From contig JAUJOY010000001.1 of assembly GCA_030447385.1 (NCBI GenBank), forward strand, positions 559,529 to 623,528: a stretch of DNA of 64,000 nucleotides. Reading direction: 5' to 3'. Shown piece by piece: positions 25,701-34,417 of the stretch. A program made the position numbers and the translations under genes. Within the stretch, counting starts at the first letter, position 1, and every line of letters begins with the position of its first letter. The notes beneath the pieces are model-generated. The model was given only the letters and a program-made list of their open reading frames with translations, did no database searches and was not told where the DNA came from. The DNA is from Mycobacteriales bacterium. Lineage in GTDB: Bacteria; Actinomycetota; Actinomycetes; Mycobacteriales; SCTD01.

Positions 25701-26444
25701 ATGGCGACTCTCGTGCTGCTCCGCCACGGCGAGAGCGAGTGGAATGCGAAGAACCTGTTCACCGGCTGGGTCGACGTCGACCTGACCGAGCTGGGCAACG
25801 AGCAGGCGCGGCTCGGCGGCCTCGAGCTGCACAAGGCGGGGCTGCTCCCGACCATCGCCCACACCTCGCTGATGACGCGCGCCATCCGTACGGCCAATCT
25901 CGCGCTGGAGGCCTGCAACCGCAGCTGGATCCCGGTGAAGCGGCACTGGCGGCTCAACGAGCGGCACTACGGCGGGCTGCAGGGCAAGGACAAGAAGGTG
26001 ACGCTCGAGGAGTACGGCCAGGAGCAGTTCCAGCTCTGGCGCCGCTCCTACGACGTCCCGCCGCCGCAGATCGAGCCCGGCTCCGAGTGGGACGTGAGCT
26101 CGGACCCCCGCTACGCCCATCTCACGACCGACCTGGTCCCGCGCACCGAGTGCCTTCAGGACGTGGTGCACCGGATGCTGCCCTACTGGTACGACGCGAT
26201 CGTGCCCGACCTGCAGGCCGGCGAGGTGGTTCTGGTGGCCGCCCACGGCAACTCGCTGCGGGCGCTGGTCATGCACCTGGACCGCTTGTCCGAGCAGGAG
26301 GTCGTCTCCTTGAACATCCCGACGGGGCAGCCGCTGCGCTACGACCTCGACGACGACATGCACCCGACCAACCCCGGCGGGACCTACCTCGACGAGCAGG
26401 CTGCGCGTGCCGCCGCCGAAGCCGTCGCCCGTCAGGGACGCTGA
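25701..26444 (+). CDS. gpmA: 2,3-bisphosphoglycerate-dependent phosphoglycerate mutase
   Basis: 247 residues. [12 protein letters not shown] with the phosphorylated His9, [28 protein letters not shown] and [11 protein letters not shown] are the complete dPGM signature, so the glycolytic 3-PG/2-PG interconversion is secure. I took the ATG at 25701 (9 nt after GGAGG, giving the usual [10 protein letters not shown]) over that at 25695. The DUF3105 gene begins one base after its stop. Confidence 0.95.
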   Translation: MATLVLLRHGESEWNAKNLFTGWVDVDLTELGNEQARLGGLELHKAGLLPTIAHTSLMTRAIRTANLALEACNRSWIPVKRHWRLNERHYGGLQGKDKKVTLEEYGQEQFQLWRRSYDVPPPQIEPGSEWDVSSDPRYAHLTTDLVPRTECLQDVVHRMLPYWYDAIVPDLQAGEVVLVAAHGNSLRALVMHLDRLSEQEVVSLNIPTGQPLRYDLDDDMHPTNPGGTYLDEQAARAAAEAVARQGR

Positions 26445-26445
26445 C

Positions 26446-27126
26446 ATGGCCAAGAAGAAGAAGCGCCCCACGCCGCCTCCCCCGCCGGTGCGCCGCAAGC
26501 CGCCGCGTCCGGTGGTGACCGAGCCGAAGCGCGGCTCCAGCGCCCGCCGCGTCCAGCCCACCGCCGCCGAGTCGCGCGCCAACGTGCGCCGGGCACTCGT
26601 CGCCGGTGTGCTGGCGACTGCGGTGCTCGCAGCCGTCGTCGGCCTGGTGGTGCTCAACCGCCGGGGGGACGCCGAGCTGCGCAAGGCACTGACCTCCGGC
26701 ACCTGCGAGGTGGACACGAAGTCCGACCCGACCGGCGGGCCCAACAACAACCACGTGCCCAGCCCGACGTACGGCGTGAACCCGCCCTCAGCCGGCAACC
26801 ACCTCGGCACGGGCTCCACCAGCAGCGGCGTCTACGCGGGCACCCGCGTCCCCCCGGACGGCCTGCTGGTGCACTCGCTCGAGCACGGCTACGTCATCGT
26901 CTGGCACCAGCCGAGCCTTCCCCAGGCCGAGCGCGACCGGCTCGGGGACTTCCAGCGCGCGCACGACGGCGACGTGATCGTCGTGGAGCGCGCCTCGCTG
27001 CCGGTGCCCGTTGCGGCGACGGCCTGGGAGCAGCGGCTCCTGTGCCAGCAGGTGGAGATCGACGTGCTGGAGCGCTTCCTCGACACCTACGTCGGCAAGG
27101 GGCCGGAGAACCCGCCGCGCGGCTGA
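26446..27126 (+). CDS. DUF3105 membrane-anchored protein
   Basis: 226 residues: a Lys/Pro-rich cytosolic start (AKKKKRPTPPPPP), one transmembrane helix (ALVAGVLATAVLAAVVGLVVL), then an external domain with the DUF3105 blocks HVPSPTYGVNPPSAGNHLG, PPDGLLVHSLEHGYVIVWHQ and WEQRLLCQQ. The His residues of AGNH and SLEHG suggest metal binding, but no activity is known. Immediately follows gpmA and converges on phoU with 18 bp between stops. Confidence 0.8.
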   Translation: MAKKKKRPTPPPPPVRRKPPRPVVTEPKRGSSARRVQPTAAESRANVRRALVAGVLATAVLAAVVGLVVLNRRGDAELRKALTSGTCEVDTKSDPTGGPNNNHVPSPTYGVNPPSAGNHLGTGSTSSGVYAGTRVPPDGLLVHSLEHGYVIVWHQPSLPQAERDRLGDFQRAHDGDVIVVERASLPVPVAATAWEQRLLCQQVEIDVLERFLDTYVGKGPENPPRG

Positions 27127-27144
27127 GCGGCGACAGGGCAGTGC

Positions 27145-27795
27145 CTACGTGACGATCACTCGCTCGCCGGTCACGAGGTAGACCACCCGGCGCGCGACCG
27201 AGACCGCATGGTCGGCGAAGCGCTCGTAGTAGCGGCCGACCAGCGTCACGTCGATCGCGGCCTCGACGCCGGCCGCCCACGCGTCGTCGAGGATGCTGTG
27301 GAACAGCTGGCGGTGCAGCTCGTCCATCACGTCGTCGTCCTTCTCGAGCTCGGCGGCCATGTCGAGGTTGCGGCTCGCGATGACGCTGCCCGTCTTCGCG
27401 ACGATCTCGGCGGCGGCGTTGCCCATCTGCAGCACCGTCGACCGCAGTGGCGCCGGCACCGCGGAGGCGGGATAGCGGCGGCGCGCGATCTTGGCGACGT
27501 GGGCCGCGTTGTCCCCCATGCGCTCGAGGTCCGCGACCATCCGCAGCGACGTGACGAGGATGCGCAGGTCGCCCGCGACCGGCTGCTGGCGCGCCAGCAG
27601 GTCGAACGCCCGCGCCTCGATGTCGCGGTAGCGGGCGTCGACCGCGTCGTCGTTGCTGATGACCATCTCGGCCAGCGCGAGGTCTGCATCGAGCAGCGCC
27701 GTCGTCGCGCGGCTCATCGCCGAGCCCACCTGGTGAGCCATCTCCACCAGCGCCGTGGAGATGCTGTCCAGCTCGTCGTGGTAGGTGTCCCGCAT
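27145..27795 (-). CDS. phoU: PhoU phosphate-signalling protein
   Basis: 216 residues of two three-helix bundles, with the paired signatures DARYRDIEARAFDLLARQQP, LRMVADLERMGDNAAHVAKIA and LVGRYYERFADHAVSVARRV. E/D-rich motifs of this kind bind metal in PhoU. It restrains the phosphate-responsive kinase when phosphate is plentiful. Start ATG at 27795 has TACCGT 6 nt upstream and no Shine-Dalgarno, so is probably leaderless. Divergent from senX3, with a Pho-box-like array between them. Confidence 0.93.
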   Translation of the reverse strand: MRDTYHDELDSISTALVEMAHQVGSAMSRATTALLDADLALAEMVISNDDAVDARYRDIEARAFDLLARQQPVAGDLRILVTSLRMVADLERMGDNAAHVAKIARRRYPASAVPAPLRSTVLQMGNAAAEIVAKTGSVIASRNLDMAAELEKDDDVMDELHRQLFHSILDDAWAAGVEAAIDVTLVGRYYERFADHAVSVARRVVYLVTGERVIVT

Positions 27796-27801
27796 ACGGT
27801 C

Positions 27802-27807
27802 ACGGTA
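27802..27807 (-). promoter_or_regulatory. -10 element of phoU (leaderless)
   Basis: TACCGT on the minus strand, 6 nt before the phoU ATG. Confidence 0.5.
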
Positions 27808-27822
27808 GCCGCAGGAGGCGCT

Positions 27823-27855
27823 CCCGCATGAACCCGCGCGGTACGTGAGGTGAAC
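27823..27855 (-). promoter_or_regulatory. Pho-box-like array, three 11-bp direct repeat units
   Basis: On the minus strand the units are GTTCACCTCAC, GTACCGCGCGG and GTTCATGCGGG, exactly 11 bp apart. Actinobacterial PhoP/RegX3 operators are 11-nt direct repeat units beginning GTTCACC. Unit 1 is a full match, unit 3 a good one, unit 2 weak. Position between phoU and senX3 fits autoregulation of the phosphate system. Confidence 0.7.
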
Positions 27856-27894
27856 TTCGCCTGCGTTGCCGTCCTCGGCCGTCGCGGCCCCACC

Positions 27895-27900
27895 TACGCT
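27895..27900 (+). promoter_or_regulatory. -10 element of senX3 (leaderless)
   Basis: TACGCT, 7 nt before the GTG at 27908. Confidence 0.5.
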
Positions 27901-27907
27901 CGGCGTC

Positions 27908-29098
27908 GTGACCGTCGTCGGCGTGCTCGTCGGGCTCGTTGCCGGCGTCCTGCTGGGCGCCGGGCTGGCGCTGGTGTGGCTGCGGCGCTCGACCCCGGAT
28001 CGGCAGCCAGCCCCAGCAGAGACCGTCGAGCAGGTCGCTGCCCCGCCCTCGTCGGTCGACGTCATCGACGCCCTCCCGGTCGCCGTCGCGGTGCTCGACG
28101 CCAGCGACACGGTGGTCCTCGCCAACCGGTCGGCGCTGCGGCTCGGGCTGATCCGGTCCGACCGGCTCGACGTCGCCGAGCTGCGTCGGCTGGTGCGCGA
28201 CGTGCGCCGTACCCGCGCCGCGCAGGAGGTGGAGGTGGAGCTGGAGCCCACCCGTCTCGGCCGGACCCCCGAGGCGGTACGCGTCCGGCTGGTCCCGGTC
28301 GGCGCGGGCGGCCACGTCGCTCTGCTCGTCGAGGACGTCACCGAGGCGCGTCGCGTCGAGGCGGTCCGCCGCGACTTCGTCGCCAACGTCAGCCACGAGC
28401 TCAAGACCCCCGTCGGGGCGATGGCGCTGCTGTCGGAGGCGCTGCAGGACGCCAGCTGCGACCCCGAGGCGGTACGCCGCTTCGCCGGCCGGGTCCAGCA
28501 CGAGGCCGACCGGCTGGGCCGACTCGTGCAGGAGCTCATCGACCTGTCGCGACTGCAGGGAGCGGACCCGCTGCCGGCGCCCACGGCCGTCCCGGTGGAC
28601 TCGGTGGTCGCCGAGGCGGTGGACCGCGCGCGCACCGCGGCCGCCGCGCACGGCATCGAGATCGTGCGCGGTGGGGAGACCGGCCTCACCGTCGCGGGCA
28701 GCGAGTCGCAGCTGGTGACCGCCGTCGGCAACCTCATCGAGAACGCGGTGCACTACAGCCCGGGGCAGACGCGGGTGGCGGTGGCCGTGAAGCGGCACGG
28801 CGAAGCGGTCGAGATCACCGTCACCGATCAGGGGATCGGCATCGCGGAGAAGGACCTCGAGCGCGTCTTCGAGCGGTTCTACCGGGCCGACCCCGCCCGC
28901 TCGCGGGCCACCGGCGGGACCGGGCTCGGACTCGCGATCGTCAAGCACGTGGCCACCAACCACGGCGGCGAGGTGAGCGTCTGGAGCGTCGAGGGGTCGG
29001 GGTCGACGTTCACGCTGCGACTTCCGGTGATGGCTGTCGCGCGGCCCCCCGGCAGGGCTCCACAACCGCACCATGACGACGGGAGAGGGGTCGCGTGA
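27908..29098 (+). CDS. senX3: Phosphate-responsive sensor histidine kinase (SenX3/PhoR type)
   Basis: 396 residues. One N-terminal membrane helix (VTVVGVLVGLVAGVLLGAGL), a PAS-like domain (~50-145), HisKA with FVANVSHELKTP (His163), and HATPase with NLIENAVHY, DQGIGIAEKD and GGTGLGLAIVKH. With phoU divergent and the response regulator overlapping by GTGA, this is the orthologue of mycobacterial SenX3 and Streptomyces PhoR, which sense phosphate limitation through the Pst/PhoU system. GTG at 27908 with a leaderless -10. A short variable tail follows the ATPase domain. Confidence 0.93.
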   Translation: MTVVGVLVGLVAGVLLGAGLALVWLRRSTPDRQPAPAETVEQVAAPPSSVDVIDALPVAVAVLDASDTVVLANRSALRLGLIRSDRLDVAELRRLVRDVRRTRAAQEVEVELEPTRLGRTPEAVRVRLVPVGAGGHVALLVEDVTEARRVEAVRRDFVANVSHELKTPVGAMALLSEALQDASCDPEAVRRFAGRVQHEADRLGRLVQELIDLSRLQGADPLPAPTAVPVDSVVAEAVDRARTAAAAHGIEIVRGGETGLTVAGSESQLVTAVGNLIENAVHYSPGQTRVAVAVKRHGEAVEITVTDQGIGIAEKDLERVFERFYRADPARSRATGGTGLGLAIVKHVATNHGGEVSVWSVEGSGSTFTLRLPVMAVARPPGRAPQPHHDDGRGVA

Positions 29099-29781
29099 CG
29101 CGAGTACTGGTCGTGGAGGACGAGGAGTCCATCTCCGATCCGTTGTCCTACCTGCTGCGCCAGGAGGGCTTCGAGGTGGCGGTCGCCGCCACCGGACCTG
29201 AGGGCATCGCCGAGTTCGACCGGGGCGGCGCCGACATCGTCCTGCTGGACCTCATGCTGCCGGGACTGTCGGGCACCGAGGTGTGCCGGACGCTGCGGGC
29301 GAAGTCGTCGGTACCGGTCATCATGCTGACCGCGCGGGACAGCGAGATCGACAAGGTGGTCGGGCTCGAGCTCGGGGCGGACGACTACATCACCAAGCCG
29401 TTCAGCACCCGCGAGCTGATCGCCCGCGTCCGGGCGGTCCTGCGGCGGGGCAGCGAGACCGAGGAGGAGGCGAAGGGGAAGGGGACGCTCGAGGCCGGAC
29501 CCGTGCGGATGGACGTCGAGCGGCACGTCGTCACGGTCGACGGCCGGCAGCTGGCCCTGCCGCTCAAGGAGTTCGAGCTGCTGGAGATGCTGCTGCGCAA
29601 CGCCGGGCGGGTGCTGACCCGGGGCCAGCTCATCGACCGGGTGTGGGGCGCGGACTACGTGGGTGACACCAAGACGCTGGACGTCCACGTGAAGCGCCTG
29701 CGGGCCAAGATCGAGCCGGACCCGGGCAGCCCGCAGCACCTGGTGACGGTGCGCGGGCTGGGCTACAAGTTCGAGGCCTGA
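29095..29781 (+). CDS. regX3: OmpR-family response regulator RegX3/PhoP
   Basis: 228 residues. Receiver domain with [10 protein letters not shown], phospho-acceptor Asp52 in [15 protein letters not shown] and [12 protein letters not shown]-binding winged helix with [40 protein letters not shown] and RGLGYKFEA. It is phosphorylated by SenX3 and binds Pho boxes such as that at 27823-27855. GTG start overlapping the senX3 stop. Its last 19 nt overlap the end of the convergent Cys-rich gene. Confidence 0.95.
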   Translation: MTRVLVVEDEESISDPLSYLLRQEGFEVAVAATGPEGIAEFDRGGADIVLLDLMLPGLSGTEVCRTLRAKSSVPVIMLTARDSEIDKVVGLELGADDYITKPFSTRELIARVRAVLRRGSETEEEAKGKGTLEAGPVRMDVERHVVTVDGRQLALPLKEFELLEMLLRNAGRVLTRGQLIDRVWGADYVGDTKTLDVHVKRLRAKIEPDPGSPQHLVTVRGLGYKFEA

Positions 29782-30554
29782 GCCGGGTCCGCCGGGTGCC
29801 GGGCGGTCCCGGCCGCGCGCCCGGCGCACAGCCGGGCGAGCTCGGTGTAGCCGGGCATCCCGAGAAGCGCGGTCAGCTCCGGGGCGTAGGACAGGTAGAG
29901 CGGCTCGGTGCCGACGTGCGCGTCCGGTGAGGAGGTGCACCACCAGTGCAGGTCGGCGCCGCCCGGGCCCCAGCCCCGGCGGTCGAACTCGCCGAGCGAG
30001 GTCACCAGGATCGGCACGTCGTCCGCCCGGGTGACCTCCTCCTGCGTACGCCGCACCGGCAGCTGCCAGCACACGTCCGGCTTGGTCTCGAGCGGGTGCA
30101 GCCCGATCCGCTCGGCCAGCGCGTGCAGGGCGCAGCCGGCGCCACCCGGGAAGCCGCGGCGGTTGAGGAACACGCAGGCGCCGTCGATCGTCCGGGTGCG
30201 CCGTGCCGGCTCGCCCTCGAGCTCGTCGACCTCGGAGATGCCCTGCGCGCGGGCGATGCCGGCGTGCTGCCAGTGCTGCGGCTCGAGCCGCTGCGCGAAC
30301 CCGTCGATCCGGGCCTCGTCCTCCTCGTCGGCGTAGAAGGCGCCGTGCGAGCAGCAGCCGTCGTCCGGCCTGCCCTCCTCGATGCCCCGGCAGCCGCGGC
30401 CGTAGACGCAGGTCCAGGACGACAGCAGCCAGGTCAGGTCGGCGCGGATCAGCCCCTGCGCGTCCGCGGGGTCGACGAACTCGACCCAGTCGCGCGGGAA
30501 GTCCGGCGCGACCTCCGGGCGCACCGCCGGCATCCCCAGGTCGGTCGCCGTCAC
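29763..30554 (-). CDS. Conserved Cys-rich protein of unknown function (Rv0495c-like by position)
   Basis: 263 residues with many conserved-looking cysteines: [51 protein letters not shown] and WWCTSS. The spacing suggests a metal or Fe-S site, like other Cx(n)CC proteins. It stands where Rv0495c stands in M. tuberculosis, beside ppx. The GTG at 30554 has TAGGCT 7 nt upstream and no Shine-Dalgarno, so leaderless. Converges with regX3 and overlaps its 3' end by 19 nt; diverges from ppx. No activity is known to me. Confidence 0.75.
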   Translation of the reverse strand: MTATDLGMPAVRPEVAPDFPRDWVEFVDPADAQGLIRADLTWLLSSWTCVYGRGCRGIEEGRPDDGCCSHGAFYADEEDEARIDGFAQRLEPQHWQHAGIARAQGISEVDELEGEPARRTRTIDGACVFLNRRGFPGGAGCALHALAERIGLHPLETKPDVCWQLPVRRTQEEVTRADDVPILVTSLGEFDRRGWGPGGADLHWWCTSSPDAHVGTEPLYLSYAPELTALLGMPGYTELARLCAGRAAGTARHPADPAQASNL

Positions 30555-30561
30555 GGCGCAG

Positions 30562-30567
30562 AGCCTA
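30562..30567 (-). promoter_or_regulatory. -10 element of the Cys-rich gene (leaderless)
   Basis: TAGGCT on the minus strand, 7 nt before the GTG at 30554. Confidence 0.5.
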
Positions 30568-30606
30568 GCGACGTACGCCGGCCCGCTCGCGGACCGTCGC
30601 GGTAGG

Positions 30607-30612
30607 TAGCCT
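30607..30612 (+). promoter_or_regulatory. -10 element of ppx (leaderless)
   Basis: TAGCCT, 8 nt before the ATG at 30621. Confidence 0.55.
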
Positions 30613-30620
30613 CCGCCTCC

Positions 30621-31553
30621 ATGCGGCTCGGCGTGCTCGACGTGGGCTCCAACACGATCCACCTGCTCGTCGTCGACGCCCACCAGGGCGGCCACCCCGA
30701 CCCGGTCCGCTCCCACAAGGACGTGCTGCGCCTGTCCGAGCTGCTGCTTCCCGACGGCTCGCTCGGCGCGCACGGCACCGACGTCCTCGTGGGTGCGGTC
30801 ACCGAGGCGCGCAAGGCCGCGGCCGAGGAGGGCGTCGCGGACCTCCTCGCCTTCGCCACCTCGGCCGTACGCGATGCCACCGACTCCGCCGAGGTGCTCA
30901 GCGCCGTACGGGAGCGCTCGGGGGTGGACCTGCTCGTGCTGCCCGGCGAGGACGAGGCGCGCCTCACCTTCCTCGCGGTGCGCCGCTGGTTCGGCTGGAG
31001 CTCGGGCCGGCTGCTGTGCCTCGACATCGGCGGCGGCTCGCTCGAGCTCGCGGCCGGTCTGCACGAGGAGCCCGAGGTGGCGCTGTCCCTGCCGCTCGGC
31101 GCGGGGCGGCTGACCCGGGAGCGCCTGTCGGCCGACCCGCCGTCCCCGAAGGACGTGCGCGCCGTGCGGGCGCACGCCCGCAAGCAGCTCGAGGCCGTAC
31201 GCCCGGAGCTGCTCGGCGGAGGCGAGGTCGACAGGGGGGTCGTGACGTCCAAGACGTTCCGGTCGCTGGCCCGGCTCGACGGGGCCGCCCCCTATGCGCA
31301 AGGGCCGCTCGTGGCGCGGCAGCTGCGCCGCAGCGGGCTGGAGCGGATCGTGCGCCAGCTCACACCGATGACCGCTGCGGAGCGGGCGGAGCTGCCCGGC
31401 GTCTCGCCGAGCCGGGCGGGCCAGCTGCTCGCGGGCGCGATCGTCGCGCACGAGGCCCTGGACGTCCTGGGCCTCCGGGAGGTCTCGGTGTGCCCCTGGG
31501 CGCTGCGTGAGGGCGTCATCCTGCGCCGCCTCGACTGGCTGGCGAACGGCTAG
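30621..31553 (+). CDS. ppx: Ppx/GppA phosphatase family (exopolyphosphatase)
   Basis: 310 residues of the sugar kinase/Hsp70/actin fold. [17 protein letters not shown] is phosphate-1, [11 protein letters not shown] follows, and [16 protein letters not shown] is phosphate-2. The protein is the short (~310 residue) actinobacterial form lacking the C-terminal HD domain, like M. tuberculosis Ppx1 (Rv0496), which hydrolyses short-chain polyphosphate. Placement next to phosphate-response genes fits. ATG at 30621 with leaderless -10. Confidence 0.88.
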   Translation: MRLGVLDVGSNTIHLLVVDAHQGGHPDPVRSHKDVLRLSELLLPDGSLGAHGTDVLVGAVTEARKAAAEEGVADLLAFATSAVRDATDSAEVLSAVRERSGVDLLVLPGEDEARLTFLAVRRWFGWSSGRLLCLDIGGGSLELAAGLHEEPEVALSLPLGAGRLTRERLSADPPSPKDVRAVRAHARKQLEAVRPELLGGGEVDRGVVTSKTFRSLARLDGAAPYAQGPLVARQLRRSGLERIVRQLTPMTAAERAELPGVSPSRAGQLLAGAIVAHEALDVLGLREVSVCPWALREGVILRRLDWLANG

Positions 31554-31591
31554 GGCGTACCTCGCCCGTCCTCCGGCCCACCCGTCGGCCC

Positions 31592-31597
31592 TAACCT
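31592..31597 (+). promoter_or_regulatory. -10 element of the isomerase gene (leaderless)
   Basis: TAACCT, 9 nt before the ATG at 31607. Confidence 0.5.
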
Positions 31598-31606
31598 GGG
31601 CACGTC

Positions 31607-32485
31607 ATGGACACCCCACCCGCGCTGCCGCCCGTGGTGCAGGCACCTCCGGCCAAGGTGGTGCTCTCGACCGCGAGCGCCTATCCCGAGTCGACGGCCA
31701 CCGCCTTCGAGATCGCCGCGCGGCTGGGCTACGACGGCGTCGAGGTCATGGTCTGGACCGACCCGGTCAGCCAGGACGTCACCGCGCTGCGCCGGCTGTC
31801 GGACTACCACGGCATCCCGATCCTCGCGCTGCACGCGCCGTGCCTGGTGATCACCCAGCGGGTGTGGGGCACCGACCCGTGGGTCAAGCTGGTCCGCTCC
31901 AAGGAGGCCGCGGAGGAGTGCGGGGCGCAGACCGTCGTCGTCCACCCGCCGTTTCGCTGGCAGCGGGAGTACGCCCGGCAGTTCCTCGGCGGGATCCAGC
32001 AGATGGCCGACGAGACGGACGTGCGCTTCGCGGTGGAGAACATGTTCCCGCTGCGCGCCCGCGGGCGGGAGGTCAGCCCGTACGCCCCCGACTGGGACCC
32101 GACGACGGACGACTACCCGCACTTCACGCTGGACCTGTCGCACACCTCGGTGTCCCGATCGGACGCGCTCGCGATGGCGGCGGTCATGGGGGACCGGCTC
32201 TCGCACGTGCACATCGCCGACGGCGTCGGGACCGCGCGCGACGAGCACCTCGTCCCCGGCCGCGGCACGCAGCCGTGTGCCGAGCTGCTGGAAGGGCTGG
32301 CGGCGCAGCGGTTCGACGGCCTCGTGGTCGTCGAGGTCAACACCCGTCGGGCCGAGGACCGGGCCGAGCGGGAGGCCGATCTCGCGGAGGCGCTGGCCTA
32401 CACCCGGCTCAACCTGGCGGCGCCACTGCTGGAGCGGCCGGGTGTGGACCGGCCGGCCGTGGACCAGCCGGCCCCCCTCGGCTGA
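31607..32485 (+). CDS. Sugar phosphate isomerase/epimerase-like TIM barrel protein (Rv0498-like)
   Basis: 292 residues of the xylose isomerase-like TIM barrel superfamily. [71 protein letters not shown] and VVVEVNTR give the strand ends with the metal-binding Glu/Asp/His. The substrate is unknown; the orthologue in M. tuberculosis (Rv0498) is also uncharacterised. Lies directly after ppx on the same strand, and the alpha/beta hydrolase gene begins 13 bp after its stop. Confidence 0.8.
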   Translation: MDTPPALPPVVQAPPAKVVLSTASAYPESTATAFEIAARLGYDGVEVMVWTDPVSQDVTALRRLSDYHGIPILALHAPCLVITQRVWGTDPWVKLVRSKEAAEECGAQTVVVHPPFRWQREYARQFLGGIQQMADETDVRFAVENMFPLRARGREVSPYAPDWDPTTDDYPHFTLDLSHTSVSRSDALAMAAVMGDRLSHVHIADGVGTARDEHLVPGRGTQPCAELLEGLAAQRFDGLVVVEVNTRRAEDRAEREADLAEALAYTRLNLAAPLLERPGVDRPAVDQPAPLG

Positions 32486-32498
32486 GCGCCGTCCGTTC

Positions 32499-33269
32499 GT
32501 GAGCCTGCCCCTGCGGATCGCCCTGTCGCTGCTCTCCCGGCCCGCGGTGCACCGCTTCGGCCCGGACCCCTCGCAGGTGGCGGACCTGCACCTGCCGCCC
32601 GGGGCCGGGCCGCATCCGGTCGCGGTCGTGCTGCACGGCGGCTACTGGACCACCCGGTTCGGCAAGCTGGTCTGCCGTCCGCTGGCTCGTGACCTCGCCG
32701 GCCGGGGGTTCGCGGCGTGGAACCTCGAGTACCGCCGGCTCGGCGACGAGCGCGGCGGCGGCGGGGGGTGGCCCATGACGTTCGAGGACGTCGCGAACGG
32801 CGTCGACGCACTCGGCGACGTGGACACACCCCTGGACCTGTCGAGGGTGGTCCTCGTCGGCCACTCCGCAGGCGGCCAGCTCGCGCTGTGGGCCGCGGCG
32901 AGGCCGATCCTGCCGGCGGGCGCCGTTGGCGCGGCTCCCCGCGTACGCGCCAGCGCCGTCGTCGCGCTCGCGCCCGTCACCGCTCTGGCCCACGCGGGGA
33001 CCTCGGCCGTGCAGCTCATGGGCGGCCGGCCGGAGGCGGAGCCGGCGCGCTGGGCCCAGGCCGACCCCTCACAGGTGGGCGCGCCCGGCGTACCCGTCCT
33101 GGTGGTGCACCCCACTGCCGACGCGACCGTCTCGGTGCGGCACTCCCGGGCGTATGCGCAGGCCACCGGCGCCAGCCTGGTCGAGACGGCGGGCGGGCAC
33201 CGGGACCCGATCGACCCGTCGAGCCCCAGCTGGGCGGCCGCCGTCGACTGGCTGACTCCCCGCCGCTGA
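32499..33269 (+). CDS. Alpha/beta hydrolase
   Basis: 256 residues from the GTG at 32499. VAVVLHGGYWTTRFGK holds the HGG oxyanion loop, VVLVGHSAGGQLALWAAA the nucleophile elbow (G-H-S-A-G), VPVLVVHPTADATVSVRHS the acid, and TAGGHRDPID the His. The HGGYW start resembles kynurenine formamidase/esterase-type hydrolases of the HSL branch. No signal peptide. 13 bp after the isomerase gene, so probably cotranscribed. Substrate unknown. Confidence 0.85.
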   Translation: MSLPLRIALSLLSRPAVHRFGPDPSQVADLHLPPGAGPHPVAVVLHGGYWTTRFGKLVCRPLARDLAGRGFAAWNLEYRRLGDERGGGGGWPMTFEDVANGVDALGDVDTPLDLSRVVLVGHSAGGQLALWAAARPILPAGAVGAAPRVRASAVVALAPVTALAHAGTSAVQLMGGRPEAEPARWAQADPSQVGAPGVPVLVVHPTADATVSVRHSRAYAQATGASLVETAGGHRDPIDPSSPSWAAAVDWLTPRR

Positions 33270-33288
33270 TCCCCCTCAGCACAGAAGC

Positions 33289-34389
33289 TCAGCGCAGCAC
33301 CCCGCTGGCGGTGGACCGCGGGCCGCCCCTGGACAGCCACGGGCCGAGCGCCGGAGCACGGAAGGCGCCCCGCAGCAGCGCGTCGCGCGGCCGGGCCAGC
33401 ACGGCCGTCCGCGTCTCCACGATGCCGCCCAGCAGCAGCGACAACCGGGTCATCGCGGCCACGTGCGGAGCCCGGAGAGCCCAGTAGCCGGACGGGTCGC
33501 CTGCCGCGAGCATCCCACCGAGCGCCCACGCGTCCCGCAGCCCGGCACCCAGGCCCTGCCCGGCGAACGGCGGCATCGTGTGGGCCGCGTCCCCCGCGAG
33601 CAGGACCCGTCCCGCCTGCCAGCGGACCGCCGACCGGGCGCCGTAGCGGTAGGTGACCGCGCGAACCACCGACACCGCGGCGGGGTCCACGTCACGGGCC
33701 AGCAGCGGGCGCGGGTCGGGCGCGGGCTCGTCGTCGCGCAGCAGCCACTCCCACCGGTGCCCGCCCGGCAGCGGCATGTCCACCTGAGGCCGGGCCGGGT
33801 CGCAGGTGTAGGTCAACGCGGGCCGGTCCACCTTCCCGGCCACGTCGACGACCAGCCACCGCGCGAGCTCCCGTCCGCGCCACCCGATCCCGCACGTACG
33901 CCGGAGGAAGGACGACGCTCCGTCACAGCCGACCAGCCAGGCCGCCCGTGCGGTCGACCCGTCCGCGAACCGCCCGGTCACCCCGTCCGCATCCTGCGTC
34001 CACCCCACCAGGTCGACACCGGTCCGCACCGTCACCGTCGGCACGGCCGCGAGGTGCCTGCGCAGCCGTTGCTCCAGGGCCGGCTGGTGGAACAGCGCCA
34101 GGCCGCTGTGCCCCGACGGCCCGGCCGGCAGCCGCAGCTCGCCGAGCGGACGCCGGGACGCGTCCACCAGGCGCACCGGCACGTCGTGCAGCGCGCCGCC
34201 CAGCAGGCCCGGCGCGACGAGGGAGAGCAGGTGCTGCACCTCGTCGTCGGCTGCCACCGCGCGCGGGAGCGGGTGCACCTCGGCGGCCCGCTCGACGACG
34301 AGCGTCCGCATCCCGAGTGCGCCGAGCCGCGCCGCGAGCACCGCTCCCACCGGCCCGCAGCCCACGACGAGCACGTCGTAGGACCCCAC
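33289..34389 (-). CDS. FAD-dependent aromatic-ring-hydroxylase-type monooxygenase
   Basis: 366 residues. YDVLVVGCGPVGAVLAARLG is the FAD Rossmann motif (GxGxxG), WLVGCDGASSFLR the DG motif, and GRVLLAGDAAHTMPPFAGQGL the GD motif, as in group A flavoprotein hydroxylases. It ends soon after the FAD domain, lacking the thioredoxin-like C-terminus of some members. I chose GTG 34389 (GGGAGG 4 nt upstream) over an ATG at 34419 that would overlap the proline dehydrogenase ATG head-on. Substrate unknown. Divergent from the proline dehydrogenase gene. Confidence 0.8.
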   Translation of the reverse strand: MGSYDVLVVGCGPVGAVLAARLGALGMRTLVVERAAEVHPLPRAVAADDEVQHLLSLVAPGLLGGALHDVPVRLVDASRRPLGELRLPAGPSGHSGLALFHQPALEQRLRRHLAAVPTVTVRTGVDLVGWTQDADGVTGRFADGSTARAAWLVGCDGASSFLRRTCGIGWRGRELARWLVVDVAGKVDRPALTYTCDPARPQVDMPLPGGHRWEWLLRDDEPAPDPRPLLARDVDPAAVSVVRAVTYRYGARSAVRWQAGRVLLAGDAAHTMPPFAGQGLGAGLRDAWALGGMLAAGDPSGYWALRAPHVAAMTRLSLLLGGIVETRTAVLARPRDALLRGAFRAPALGPWLSRGGPRSTASGVLR

Positions 34390-34404
34390 CCGGCCTCCCG
34401 CGGC

Positions 34405-34410
34405 TACCGT
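34405..34410 (+). promoter_or_regulatory. -10 element of the proline dehydrogenase gene (leaderless)
   Basis: TACCGT, 7 nt before the ATG at 34418; it lies just upstream of the divergent oxygenase start. Confidence 0.45.
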
Positions 34411-34417
34411 TCGCGCC

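Noticed and set aside
27145..28737. 530-residue minus-strand frame running through senX3
   Set aside because: Only the last 216 codons are PhoU; the N-terminal part is the antisense of senX3 and PhoU has a clear start at 27795.
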